A stretch of 32,319 bases of DNA from an uncultured Lachnospiraceae bacterium. Its GTDB lineage: Bacteria; Bacillota; Clostridia; Lachnospirales; Lachnospiraceae. Position 1 is the stretch's first letter, and each line of letters opens with the position of its first letter. Made by a program: the position numbers and the translations under genes. Shown in pieces: positions 1-7,599 of the stretch. The DNA is taken from positions 1-32,319 of the forward strand of contig CAJUHG010000022.1 of assembly GCA_910586005.1 (NCBI GenBank), given 5' to 3'. A model generated the notes under the pieces. That model did no database searches. It worked only from the letters and a program-made list of their open reading frames with translations, and was not told where the DNA came from.

Positions 1-53
1 AGAAGGTTAAAACCTGACTCTTTGAACCTGTCAGTTAATACTGTCGTAGGGAG
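1..53 (+). promoter_or_regulatory. TPP riboswitch (thi-box), 3' part, cut by window start
   Basis: The conserved 3' half of a thiamine pyrophosphate aptamer is visible: CTTTGAACCTG near 20-30, the GTTAATAC joining segment at 34-41 and the terminal CGTAGGGA at 45-52. The 5' half, including the CTGAGA pyrimidine-sensing arm, would lie before base 1. It stands directly before an intrinsic terminator and upstream of thiC, the classic target. Known behaviour of the class is that TPP binding favours termination, so thiamine sufficiency should switch off thiC and the genes behind it. Confidence 0.85.
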
Positions 54-73
54 CGAAAGATATATAGAAAAAA

Positions 74-99
74 GACGCTATTACGGTAGCGTCTTTTTT
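74..99 (+). terminator. Riboswitch expression-platform terminator
   Basis: A 7-bp GC-containing stem (GACGCTA at 74-80, TAGCGTC at 87-93, loop TTACGG) is followed by six T residues. The preceding A-run can pair with the T-run and lengthen the stem. Its position 21 bases after the TPP aptamer fits the OFF-state terminator controlling the thi operon. Confidence 0.85.
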
Positions 100-155
100 C
101 TTCTATAGGAAAGACCTTATCATGTTAAAGTGTGAAAGTATCTTTCCTATAGAAG
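100..155. repeat. 15-bp perfect inverted repeat in thiC leader
   Basis: CTTCTATAGGAAAGA at 100-114 is exactly complementary to TCTTTCCTATAGAAG at 141-155, with a 26-base loop. It starts immediately after the riboswitch terminator T-run and has no T-run of its own, so it is not an obvious second terminator. It could be an mRNA hairpin, an operator, or the edge of a small repeat element. Confidence 0.7.
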
Positions 156-181
156 AAAATAATAGGTGCACTCGGCGCAGC

Positions 182-242
182 AAAGCGTACAAGTCCCTCA
201 TGAATGAGGGATTTAGGGAGCTGAAGCGGACTTGTCCGCTTT
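182..242. repeat. GC-rich palindromic element in thiC leader
   Basis: AAAGCGTACAAGTCC (182-196) pairs with GGACTTGTCCGCTTT (228-242) at 14 of 15 positions. Inside sits a perfect 8-bp hairpin, TCCCTCAT (194-201) with ATGAGGGA (204-211). The two stems share bases 194-196. The element is much more GC-rich than its surroundings, which suggests an inserted intergenic repeat, though a structured leader RNA is also possible. Confidence 0.6.
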
Positions 243-261
243 GTTCTATACAGGGGAGCAT

Positions 262-303
262 ATGGAAATTAGCTGCTACATAGTATGTGTCCTGTGCAAA
301 TAA
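262..303 (+). CDS. Possible 13-codon leader ORF upstream of thiC
   Basis: An ATG at 262 follows AGGGGAG (252-258) by three bases and opens a short reading frame, MEISCYIVCVLCK, ending in TAA at 301-303, 22 bases before thiC. Three of its 13 residues are Cys. Cysteine supplies sulfur for thiamine, so a translated leader sensing Cys is conceivable, but the frame is short enough to be chance and the SD spacing is tight. Confidence 0.2.
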   Translation: MEISCYIVCVLCK

Positions 304-325
304 TAATTACAAGAAGGAGAATATT

Positions 326-1630
326 ATGAGATTGTTCACAACACAAATGGAAGCTGCCCGCAAGGGTATTGTAACAGAAGAATTAAAGAAGGTAGCAAAA
401 AAGGAACAAATGACAGTAGAAGAATTAATGCCTTTGGTAGCAGAAGGAAAAGTGGTTATTTGTGCCAATAAGAAACATACCTGTATTAATCCACAGGGAG
501 TGGGTTCCATGTTAAAAACAAAAATAAATGTAAATCTAGGTGTGTCAAGAGATTGTAAGGATTATGATATGGAAATGGAAAAGGTTATGGAAGCAGTGAA
601 GTTAGGTGCACATGCTATTATGGATTTATCTTCTCATGGAGATACTATTCCATTTCGTAAAAAATTGATTTCTGAATGTCCCGCAATGATTGGAACGGTA
701 CCTGTTTATGATTCAGTAATTCACTATCAACGAGACCTAGCTACTTTAACCGCAAAAGATTTTATTGATGTTGTAAGACTTCATGCAGAGGATGGTGTAG
801 ATTTTGTAACACTTCATTGTGGAATTACTAGAAAAACAATGGAACAGATAAAAAGACATAAAAGAAAAATGAATATTGTGTCTCGTGGGGGGTCTTTGGT
901 ATTTGCATGGATGTGTATGACAGGAGAAGAAAATCCATTTTATGAATATTATGATGAAATTTTAGATATTTGTAGAGAATATGATGTGACGATTTCACTT
1001 GGTGATGCTTGTCGTCCTGGGTGTCTTGCGGATGCTTCTGATGTATGCCAAATGGAGGAATTAGTACGTCTTGGAGAATTAACCAAACGAGCATGGGAAC
1101 GTGATGTTCAGGTTATGATAGAGGGACCAGGACATATGCCTATGGACCAGATTGCAGCAAATATGAAAATACAACAGACCGTTTGTATGGGAGCACCTTT
1201 TTATGTGTTAGGGCCTATTGTAACAGATATTGCACCTGGATATGACCATATTACATCCGCAATTGGTGGAGCAATTGCAGCTCAAAATGGGGCAGCTTTT
1301 TTGTGCTATGTAACTCCAGCAGAACATTTAGCATTGCCAAATGTAGAGGATGTGAGAAAAGGAATTATCGCTTCTAAAATTGCAGCACATGCGGCAGATA
1401 TTGCAAAAGGAGTTCGTGGTGCAAGAGAAATAGATGATAGAATGGCAGATGCTCGTAGAACTTTAGATTGGGAAGCACAATGGGAATGTGCTATAGACCC
1501 AGAAACAGCAAAGAAAATTCGCGATGATCGAAAACCCGAACATGATGATACTTGTTCTATGTGTGGAAAGTTTTGTGCAGTAAGAAGTATGAACAAGGCA
1601 TTATCAGGAGAATATATTGACATTTTATAA
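326..1630 (+). CDS. thiC: Phosphomethylpyrimidine synthase ThiC
   Basis: ThiC is a cytosolic radical-SAM enzyme that rearranges 5-aminoimidazole ribotide into hydroxymethylpyrimidine phosphate, the pyrimidine half of thiamine. The start at 326 (MRLFTTQ, 434 residues) follows AAGGAGA by five bases; an upstream in-frame start at 287 lacks a ribosome site. The length fits the short ThiC form without the extra N-terminal domain. Recognisable segments are GVSRDCKD, HAIMDLSSHGD, DFVTLHCGITR, SLGDACRPGC, MIEGPGHMPMDQ and the C-terminal cluster site CSMCGKFC. That site has spacing Cys-x2-Cys-x3-Cys, one residue shorter than the Cys-x2-Cys-x4-Cys of long ThiCs; I believe this is normal for the short clade. 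It is the first gene of the operon, under the TPP riboswitch. Confidence 0.97.
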   Translation: MRLFTTQMEAARKGIVTEELKKVAKKEQMTVEELMPLVAEGKVVICANKKHTCINPQGVGSMLKTKINVNLGVSRDCKDYDMEMEKVMEAVKLGAHAIMDLSSHGDTIPFRKKLISECPAMIGTVPVYDSVIHYQRDLATLTAKDFIDVVRLHAEDGVDFVTLHCGITRKTMEQIKRHKRKMNIVSRGGSLVFAWMCMTGEENPFYEYYDEILDICREYDVTISLGDACRPGCLADASDVCQMEELVRLGELTKRAWERDVQVMIEGPGHMPMDQIAANMKIQQTVCMGAPFYVLGPIVTDIAPGYDHITSAIGGAIAAQNGAAFLCYVTPAEHLALPNVEDVRKGIIASKIAAHAADIAKGVRGAREIDDRMADARRTLDWEAQWECAIDPETAKKIRDDRKPEHDDTCSMCGKFCAVRSMNKALSGEYIDIL

Positions 1631-1657
1631 TGAGAAAGGATTATAGGGAGGATTATA

Positions 1658-2170
1658 ATGAAAATAAATATAAAAAAATTAGCAGTAGCAGGTATGATGA
1701 CAGCTTTGGGGGTTTGTTTGTCAGCTTTTTCTATTCCTATTGGTGCATCTAGATGTTTTCCTATCCAACATCTGTTCAATGTGCTTGCTGGAGTTTTCTT
1801 AGGCCCCTTATATGCAACAGGATTTGCCTTTTCTACAGCTTTGATTCGAAACCTTTTGGGAACAGGAAGTCTTCTTGCTTTTCCTGGGAGTATGATAGGA
1901 GCCTTTTTGGGAGCATACTTATTTCGCTTTACAAAAAAAGTTTGGACAACTTTTTTAGGTGAAATATTAGGCACAGGTATTTTAGGAGGAATGCTCTGTT
2001 ATCCAATGGCAAATTTATTGATGGGCAATAAAGAAGCAGCTCTTTTTACCTATGTATTACCATTTTTGATTAGTACCATTGGTGGTTGTATCTTAGCAGC
2101 AGTACTTTTAAGTATTTTATATAAATCTGGAATAGTTTATTATTTGCAAGGAATGCTAAAGGAAACTTGA
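1658..2170 (+). CDS. thiW: ThiW, ECF-type S component for thiazole/thiamine precursor
   Basis: This is a 170-residue very hydrophobic protein with about five or six membrane segments and no soluble domain, typical of substrate-binding S components of energy-coupling factor transporters. The opening LAVAGMMTALGVCLSAFSIPIGASRCFPIQHLFNVLAGVFLGP and the later GTGSLLAFPGSMIGAFLGAYL region match the ThiW family as I recall it. ThiW is predicted to import the thiazole precursor, which fits the next gene, the thiazole kinase thiM. GGGAGG lies just before the ATG. The shared EcfA/EcfT energising module is not in this window. Confidence 0.88.
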   Translation: MKINIKKLAVAGMMTALGVCLSAFSIPIGASRCFPIQHLFNVLAGVFLGPLYATGFAFSTALIRNLLGTGSLLAFPGSMIGAFLGAYLFRFTKKVWTTFLGEILGTGILGGMLCYPMANLLMGNKEAALFTYVLPFLISTIGGCILAAVLLSILYKSGIVYYLQGMLKET

Positions 2171-2282
2171 AAGTATATTAGATAAAATATTATAACTTAT
2201 TTGACGCTACTAATGAGTTATGACATACTACATAATAGAAAATATAGTAAAATATGCTAAAATTGCACGGAAAGGTGGAACT

Positions 2283-3152
2283 ATGTATTTAGAACATAAT
2301 ATAAAAAATCCTTTGTCTTTGATAACACCAGAACAGATAGTGGAAATTTTTCAGAATATAAGAAGATATCAAGATTTAATACATATGATTCCAAATACAG
2401 TTTCTGCCTCTTTGTGTGCAGATGGATTAGCAGCGATAGGCGCAAGACCTTTGATGGCAGTGGCAGCAGAAGAAATGGAAGAGATTGCAGAGCAGGCAAA
2501 TGCATGTGTTATCAATTTAGGGCAGTTAAATCAAGATAAGATTTTAGCTGCAAAACTTGCCATAAAACATAATAAAAAATTAAACAAGCCTTTGGTCATC
2601 GACCCTGTAGGATGTGGTGCATCATCTTTTCGGTTGCAGGCTTTACAAGAATTATTATCTACGCCTTGGCAGGGAATATTAAAGGGAAATTATTCTGAGA
2701 TATATAGTATACAATATGGTCAACTTACCAAAGAAGGTGTTGATTCTTTAAAAAACCGTCAGATATTAAAATCTGCACAGTTATCTCATAATATTTATTT
2801 AGATATTTTACAAGGTACATATTTTATAACTGGAGAGACGGATTGTATTTTATGGGAAGATAAAAAATTGGAAATTTCCCATAAAAAGATGCGCAATATT
2901 AATCTTGTTGGTTCTGGATGCTTAACAGGAGCAATTACTGGAGCTTGTTATAGTGCAGTATCTAGAGAGAAAAATTATTCGCTACCAAAACAAGTGGTTG
3001 CTGCTATTGCAACTTCCGTTGGCATGGCATTTGCATTAGAATATATAGAGGGGAAAAAAGGTTATGGAACTGCAAAGATAGCACTGTTAGATACATTAGG
3101 AAAGTTGTCTGAGGAAGTATTTCTGGAGTGGTTGAAAGAGAGGGTAAAATGA
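2283..3152 (+). CDS. thiM: Hydroxyethylthiazole kinase ThiM
   Basis: ThiM phosphorylates 4-methyl-5-(2-hydroxyethyl)thiazole with ATP in the thiamine salvage pathway. The ribokinase-like fold is shown by IPNTVSASLCADGLAAIGARPLM near residues 40-60, the VIDPVGCGASSFR segment, LKGNYSEI, and the anion-hole/catalytic segment LVGSGCLTGA with Cys213. I chose the ATG at 2283 (289 residues) because GGAAAGGTGG precedes it; an earlier in-frame ATG at 2220 has no ribosome site and adds 21 unrelated residues. Its stop overlaps the start of thiE by four bases (ATGA), so the two are translationally coupled. With ThiW it forms a thiazole salvage route, which is needed since no thiazole synthase is seen here. 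Confidence 0.94.
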   Translation: MYLEHNIKNPLSLITPEQIVEIFQNIRRYQDLIHMIPNTVSASLCADGLAAIGARPLMAVAAEEMEEIAEQANACVINLGQLNQDKILAAKLAIKHNKKLNKPLVIDPVGCGASSFRLQALQELLSTPWQGILKGNYSEIYSIQYGQLTKEGVDSLKNRQILKSAQLSHNIYLDILQGTYFITGETDCILWEDKKLEISHKKMRNINLVGSGCLTGAITGACYSAVSREKNYSLPKQVVAAIATSVGMAFALEYIEGKKGYGTAKIALLDTLGKLSEEVFLEWLKERVK

Positions 3153-3751
3153 AACGTTTCTTATATTTAATTGCAGATTTTTCTTATGGAGAGGAAAAGA
3201 TAGAAGCAGCACTAGAAGCAGGTGTCGATTATATTCAGCTTAGGGAGAAAAATCTTTCTTCTGCAGAATATCTTTTGCGGGCAAAACGACTGCGGGAAAT
3301 AACAAAAAAATATTCTACAAAACTGATAATCAATGATAGGCTGGATATTACTATGTTAAGTCAAGCAGATGGTGTCCATTTAGGGCAGTCAGACATTTCT
3401 GTCAAGGATGCAAGAGTTCTCTTAGGAAAATCTAAAATAATTGGGGCAACAGCCAAAACTGTGGAACAGGCTCGTATGGCAATGAAAGATGGCGCAGATT
3501 ATTTAGGAAGTGGGGCATGGTTTCCAACAGATACCAAAAAAGATGCCATTCCTATTTCAGAAGAAATGTATAGGAATATTTTAAAGGAAGCCTCTATTCC
3601 AAATGTGGCAGTAGGCGGTATTACAGCAGATAACTGTGATAAGCCTCTTTCTTGTGGAGCACATGGATTGGCAATTTCTGCTGGTATTTTAAAAGCAAAA
3701 GATATAGCAGCAGAGATCCTAAAAATACGTGAATCATTGGAAAAATGGTAA
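3149..3751 (+). CDS. thiE: Thiamine-phosphate synthase ThiE
   Basis: ThiE condenses hydroxymethylpyrimidine diphosphate with thiazole phosphate to give thiamine monophosphate. At 200 residues it has the usual TIM-barrel size. Family motifs are YIQLREKN, KLIINDRLDIT, ADGVHLGQSD, GATAKT, GSGAWFPTDTKKDA (phosphate and pyrimidine binding) and NVAVGGITADN. The start at 3149 gives MKRFLYLIAD, follows GAGAGGG, and overlaps the thiM stop as ATGA. A 249-base structured gap then separates it from thiD. Confidence 0.95.
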   Translation: MKRFLYLIADFSYGEEKIEAALEAGVDYIQLREKNLSSAEYLLRAKRLREITKKYSTKLIINDRLDITMLSQADGVHLGQSDISVKDARVLLGKSKIIGATAKTVEQARMAMKDGADYLGSGAWFPTDTKKDAIPISEEMYRNILKEASIPNVAVGGITADNCDKPLSCGAHGLAISAGILKAKDIAAEILKIRESLEKW

Positions 3752-4000
3752 GATGATAGTCAAATACCCCACAGCAAGCTACAAGGTATAATGTAACTTC
3801 TTTTTAGCAAGTTCGCCTCAAGGGGTGGAGGATGTTTTTACCCTCTCCTTTTGTCCTTGCTGAATAAGCGCCACTGGCGCTTAGCAACTTCGCGGCATTC
3901 GCCAAATATCCCCACACACTCATTAGGGCATTTCGTGTGGCTGCTTGGCTTATTGTTCGCAGAAATAAATAGTACTTATAATTAAGGAGTGGTAAATAGT
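3752..4000. repeat. GC-rich structured intergenic island between thiE and thiD
   Basis: This stretch is clearly richer in G and C than the genes on either side and is full of small inverted repeats: TAAGCGCC (3865-3872) with GGCGCTTA (3876-3883); CCACAC with GTGTGG around 3930-3960; AGCAAG with CTTGCT; and a degenerate pairing between GTCAAATACCCCAC (from 3769) and the later GGTGGAGGATGTTTTTACC. A TTAGCAA(G/C)TTCGC motif occurs twice. The pattern resembles a dispersed intergenic repeat family rather than a riboswitch; no TPP aptamer core is present. The ribosome site of thiD lies at its end. Confidence 0.5.
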
Positions 4001-4792
4001 ATGAAAACAGTACTTACAATAGCAGGCAGTGATTGTAGTGGTGGTGCTGGAATACAAGCAGATTTAAAAACAATAGCGGCCTATGGGTTATATGGAGAAA
4101 GTGTAATTACTGCATTGACAGCACAAAATACAATGGGGGTAGCGGAGATTTTTCCAATATCTCCTATTTTTTTGGAAAAACAATTAGAATGTGTATTTAC
4201 AGATATTGTTCCAGATGCAGTTAAAATTGGAATGATTACAGGAATTGAGCAAATGGAAGTAATTAAAAGATGCCTAGAAAAATATAGAGCAAAACATGTT
4301 GTGATGGATACCGTTTTATCTTCCACAAGCGGAAGACATTTTATGGAATTGGAAGCCTTGAACTACTATAAAAAAGAGTTACTTCCTCTTGCAGAGATTT
4401 ATACTCCAAATATTCCAGAAGCAGAAATATTGTTAAAAACAACCATAAAAACTAAGGAAGAAAGGGTTGCAGCAGTAAGGGAGTTTGCGTTACAATACAA
4501 GGGTATTGTTTATTTGAAAGGCGGCCATGATAATTTTTCAGCAGATGATTTATTATTTTATCAGGAAAAACCAATATGGATCTCAGGAAAACATATAGAA
4601 AATCAAAACACACATGGAACTGGGTGTACACTTTCTTCTGCCATTGCTTGTGGACTAGCAGCAGGATGGAAGATAGAGGAGAGTGTAAGAAAGGCAAAAG
4701 ATTATATTTCTGGGGCAATTGCAGATGGAATGAATCTAGGAAAAGGAAATGGACCGTTAAATCATATGTATCGAATCAACCATGTAAATTAG
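4001..4792 (+). CDS. thiD: Hydroxymethylpyrimidine (phosphate) kinase ThiD
   Basis: ThiD phosphorylates HMP and then HMP-phosphate to the diphosphate used by ThiE. The 263-residue product starts MKTVLTIAGSDCSGGAGIQADLKT, the hallmark N-terminus of the family. Further motifs are YGLYGESVITALTAQNT, DAVKIGMI, VVMDTVLSSTSG (usually DPVM/V), YTPNIPEAEIL, YLKGGH, and the anion-hole segment NTHGTGCTLSSAIA containing the catalytic GTGC. The ATG at 4001 follows AAGGAG by 11 bases; an in-frame GTG at 3989 overlaps that ribosome site and is unlikely. It lies past a repeat-like gap, so it may be transcribed apart from thiE. Confidence 0.95.
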   Translation: MKTVLTIAGSDCSGGAGIQADLKTIAAYGLYGESVITALTAQNTMGVAEIFPISPIFLEKQLECVFTDIVPDAVKIGMITGIEQMEVIKRCLEKYRAKHVVMDTVLSSTSGRHFMELEALNYYKKELLPLAEIYTPNIPEAEILLKTTIKTKEERVAAVREFALQYKGIVYLKGGHDNFSADDLLFYQEKPIWISGKHIENQNTHGTGCTLSSAIACGLAAGWKIEESVRKAKDYISGAIADGMNLGKGNGPLNHMYRINHVN

Positions 4793-4813
4793 TTGTAAAG
4801 GAGATTTTTGCAG

Positions 4814-5749
4814 ATGAAAAAAAAATTACTTGTGCTTGTATTAGGAATGTGTTTGCTATTTACTGCTTGTGCAAATAAGAAACCCAAAGAAATACAGCAA
4901 CCTGAAACAAAGCAGCAAGATTTGGAAGAGAAATCAGAAGAATCTGATAATAAAAAAAATTTATCAGAAAATGAAAAACAATCAGAAGAATTAGAGAAAG
5001 AGGAAACAAAAGATAGCGATAAAGAGGAAGAGATAGAGGAAGAAGAAGGTGTAACTTTAACAAAAATACCAGAAGTGATTTTTACAGACTATTCCCAAAA
5101 TATTGATGATAAAGAAAGTGGTGTACGTTTACTTTCTGTAACAGAGAATTGTCCTGTGATTTCTATATCAGAGAACGAAGCAGCGGCAGAAAAGATGAAC
5201 TTGGCTTTTGAACAAAAACATGAGGCAAATCAAGCTTATATTGAGGAAGATTTAGAAATTGCTAAAAGTGCATATCAAGATCTTTCAGAAGAAGATAAAA
5301 AAAGTTGGACAGGTTATGGTTATGGTTCTACCTATAAAGTAGTATATAATTCTACAGAGATATTAAGTATTGTAGAAGAAAATTATGAATGGCAGGGAAC
5401 GCCACATCCAAATACTTGGACCTCTGCATATTGTTTTGATGTTACTACAGGAAAGCTGTTATCTCTTGCAGATATCTTAACAAATAAGACGAAAGCTGGA
5501 AAAATTGTGGAACAACATATTTTAGATAAAATTACAAAAGAACCATATAAAGATTATCTTTTGGAAGATTATGAAAGTTTTGTCTCTGATATCTTAACAG
5601 AAGAGGTTTTTTATTTGAATGAAAAAGGACTTGTAGTTATTTGTAATCCTTATATGGTAACAACTCATGCTGGAGGTATTATAGAAATTGAAGTACCATA
5701 TGAAGAATTGAAGGAAGTTATGAATAAGGATTATATACAAGAAACTTAA
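4814..5749 (+). CDS. Lipoprotein with DUF4163/DUF3298-type (RsiV-like) extracellular domain
   Basis: This predicted 311-residue lipoprotein has a Lys start, a hydrophobic core and a lipobox LFTAC with Cys19 as the modified residue. Residues about 22-85 form a Lys/Glu-rich low-complexity spacer. The rest has two modules: a segment like DUF4163 (about 100-190) and a DUF3298 module with the diagnostic GTPHPNTWTSAYCFDVTTGKLLSLADIL. Related modules occur in the anti-sigma factor RsiV and the deacetylase PdaC of Bacillus; here they are tethered outside the membrane without an anti-sigma or enzyme domain. AAAGGAG precedes the ATG by ten bases; a TTG at 4808 is the alternative. It is 21 bases after thiD but has no obvious thiamine role. 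Confidence 0.8.
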   Translation: MKKKLLVLVLGMCLLFTACANKKPKEIQQPETKQQDLEEKSEESDNKKNLSENEKQSEELEKEETKDSDKEEEIEEEEGVTLTKIPEVIFTDYSQNIDDKESGVRLLSVTENCPVISISENEAAAEKMNLAFEQKHEANQAYIEEDLEIAKSAYQDLSEEDKKSWTGYGYGSTYKVVYNSTEILSIVEENYEWQGTPHPNTWTSAYCFDVTTGKLLSLADILTNKTKAGKIVEQHILDKITKEPYKDYLLEDYESFVSDILTEEVFYLNEKGLVVICNPYMVTTHAGGIIEIEVPYEELKEVMNKDYIQET

Positions 5750-5780
5750 ATTGCCATATATTATATGACATATGTCCAGC

Positions 5781-5814
5781 TTAATGCAAGAATGTCAATG
5801 CATTCTTGCATTAA
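5781..5814. terminator. 14-bp perfect hairpin after lipoprotein gene
   Basis: TTAATGCAAGAATG (5781-5794) pairs perfectly with CATTCTTGCATTAA (5801-5814) around a six-base loop, 32 bases after the lipoprotein stop. It lacks a T-run, so it may be a weak or factor-dependent terminator or an mRNA 3'-end stabiliser. Confidence 0.45.
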
Positions 5815-5860
5815 TATAGCCTTCTGTAGTTTATAAGGGTGTGAAAAACGGAGGAAAGAT

Positions 5861-6916
5861 ATGGAAAAATCACCACTAACGACTTTGTGTTATATTGAAA
5901 AAGATAACAAATATTTAATGCTTCACAGAGTAAAAAAACAAAAAGATGTAAATAAAGATAAATGGATTGGAATTGGCGGTCATTTTGAAAAAGGAGAAAG
6001 TCCAGAAGAATGTCTGCTTAGAGAAGTGAAAGAGGAAACTGGTCTGATATTGACTAGTTTTTCTTTTCGTGGAATTATAACTTTTTTTGCAGAGGGATGG
6101 CAAACAGAATATATGTGTTTGTATACAGCAGATCGTTTTGAAGGAACTTTGACAGAGTGTGAGGAAGGTGTATTAGAGTGGATAGAAAAAGAACAGCTTT
6201 TATCCTTAAACTTATGGGAAGGAGACAAGATATTCTTTCAATTGCTGATAGAAAATATTCCCTTTTTTTCCTTAAAGCTAAGTTATAATAAAGAGCGTCT
6301 AACAGAGGCAGTATTAAATGGAAAACCTATGGAATTATTAGAATTGCGCAGAGAAGATGGCAGTTTGACTGGTATAGTAAGAGAACGAACAATAGTTCAT
6401 AAAAATGGGGATTTACATGGAACTTCCCATGTATGGATTGTACGTTTTACAAAGGTAGGCGGTTTTGAAATATTAATGCAAAAACGTAGTCATAAGAAAG
6501 ATTCTTTTCCAGAGTGTTATGATACTTCTTCTGCAGGACATATTTCTGCTGGAAGCAATTATTTAGAATCAGCATTGAGAGAATTGGAAGAAGAATTAGG
6601 AATCTGTGCACAACCAGAAGATTTACAACAAGCATTTATGCATCTTGGATATACAGAAACAGAATTTTATGGAAAACCTTTTAAAAACGCAGAAATTAGT
6701 ATGGTATATGTTTATCATCAACCAGTAAATTTGGAAACCTTAAAACTTCAGAAAGAAGAAGTAGAGGAGGTTTGTTGGATGGATTATGAAAAAGTATTGC
6801 AAGAAATCCGCCAAGAGGCTGCAAGTGGAGAAATAAAAAAGTATTGTGTATTTTTGGATGAATTTGAAAACCTAGGACAATGGTTAAGGAAAAATCTAAT
6901 TGATAAAAGTAAGTAA
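5861..6916 (+). CDS. Two-domain (tandem) Nudix hydrolase
   Basis: Two Nudix domains are fused in 351 residues. Domain 1 (about 5-140) has a complete Nudix box, G-x5-E-x7-REVKEETGL, within GHFEKGESPEECLLREVKEE, and resembles 8-oxo-dGTP diphosphatase (MutT) types. Domain 2 (about 160-345) resembles isopentenyl-diphosphate-isomerase-like Nudix proteins: it opens with MELLELRREDGSLTG, carries the QKRSHKKDSFPECYD segment, and has a box GHISAGSNYLESALRELEEE in which the first Glu of G-x5-E is Ser. The metal-binding REx2EE core is kept. Likely role: nucleotide clean-up or another diphosphate hydrolysis in the cytosol; the substrate is not readable from sequence. GGAGG lies before the ATG at 5861. 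Confidence 0.88.
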   Translation: MEKSPLTTLCYIEKDNKYLMLHRVKKQKDVNKDKWIGIGGHFEKGESPEECLLREVKEETGLILTSFSFRGIITFFAEGWQTEYMCLYTADRFEGTLTECEEGVLEWIEKEQLLSLNLWEGDKIFFQLLIENIPFFSLKLSYNKERLTEAVLNGKPMELLELRREDGSLTGIVRERTIVHKNGDLHGTSHVWIVRFTKVGGFEILMQKRSHKKDSFPECYDTSSAGHISAGSNYLESALRELEEELGICAQPEDLQQAFMHLGYTETEFYGKPFKNAEISMVYVYHQPVNLETLKLQKEEVEEVCWMDYEKVLQEIRQEAASGEIKKYCVFLDEFENLGQWLRKNLIDKSK

Positions 6917-6993
6917 TAGATTAGAATTTAGTAACAAATAAAAAGAGAGGAATGAAAAAATATCAGAATATTCTTATCCAAATGGAGGAAAAT

Positions 6994-7599
6994 ATGCCAG
7001 AACATATCAAGTGGGAAGAAGTGGAAAATTTTGATACTTCACAAGAAATGGGAAGTTTGCAAGAATCCTCAAACATAGATGATACTTATGCACCAGAGGA
7101 ACTTGTACGTGTCTATATACAACTGAAAACAGATTATCCTAAGTCGGAAATGATAAATCAGATTTCAGAAGAGGTGTTAAAAGAGGATTATTTTGAGATA
7201 CATAATGATAATTTAGGGGAAAATCTTATAACAGCTAATATTGCTTATGGGAAGATAACATTAATAAAAGAAATAGAAGGTATTGCATTTGTGGAAGTAG
7301 TGGGGAAAGCGCAACTTACAAAAAAAGAAAATAGTCAGGAATCTTTTCAAGAGAATACAGAAAAACAGCTAAAAGAAGAAAAAATACTGAAACAAGAAAT
7401 TGAAGATACACAGACAAAAACAGCTTCAAAAGTACAAGGAGAGAAAAATAACGGGAAGAAAGAATTTGAAACTACACAGACAGAAATAAGTTTCCAAGAG
7501 AAGATACAAGGAAAAGCCCCCATTTTGGGAATTATCACACTTATTTTAATTATTTTATTTGGAGTAGTATGGAAAACAAAAAGAAAAAAGTGTAGATAG
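6994..7599 (+). CDS. Membrane-anchored protein with subtilisin-propeptide (I9)-like domain
   Basis: This 201-residue protein has no family I can name outright. Residues about 35-108 resemble the propeptide of the protease encoded next: NLITANIAYGKITLIKEIEG here against NAISATVAYGDIEKIKEIDG there, about 15 identities over 32 aligned positions, with an earlier shared EE-VRV strand. A Gln/Glu/Lys-rich linker follows, then a single membrane segment (about 175-193) and a basic tail KTKRKKCR. No signal peptide is visible: the in-frame sequence upstream meets a stop, and an earlier ATG (6952) adds only 14 polar residues and has its ribosome site too close. GGAGG five bases before 6994 decides the start. 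It may inhibit or help fold the protease, but topology is unresolved. Confidence 0.6.
   Translation: MPEHIKWEEVENFDTSQEMGSLQESSNIDDTYAPEELVRVYIQLKTDYPKSEMINQISEEVLKEDYFEIHNDNLGENLITANIAYGKITLIKEIEGIAFVEVVGKAQLTKKENSQESFQENTEKQLKEEKILKQEIEDTQTKTASKVQGEKNNGKKEFETTQTEISFQEKIQGKAPILGIITLILIILFGVVWKTKRKKCR

Noticed and set aside
1306..1974. 222-codon open frame on the minus strand across thiC/thiW
   Set aside because: It is antisense to two well-identified genes, has no family features, and its composition mirrors the opposite strand.
3752..4000. Second TPP riboswitch before thiD
   Set aside because: No CTGAGA arm, no GAACCTG core and no CGTAGGG end are present.
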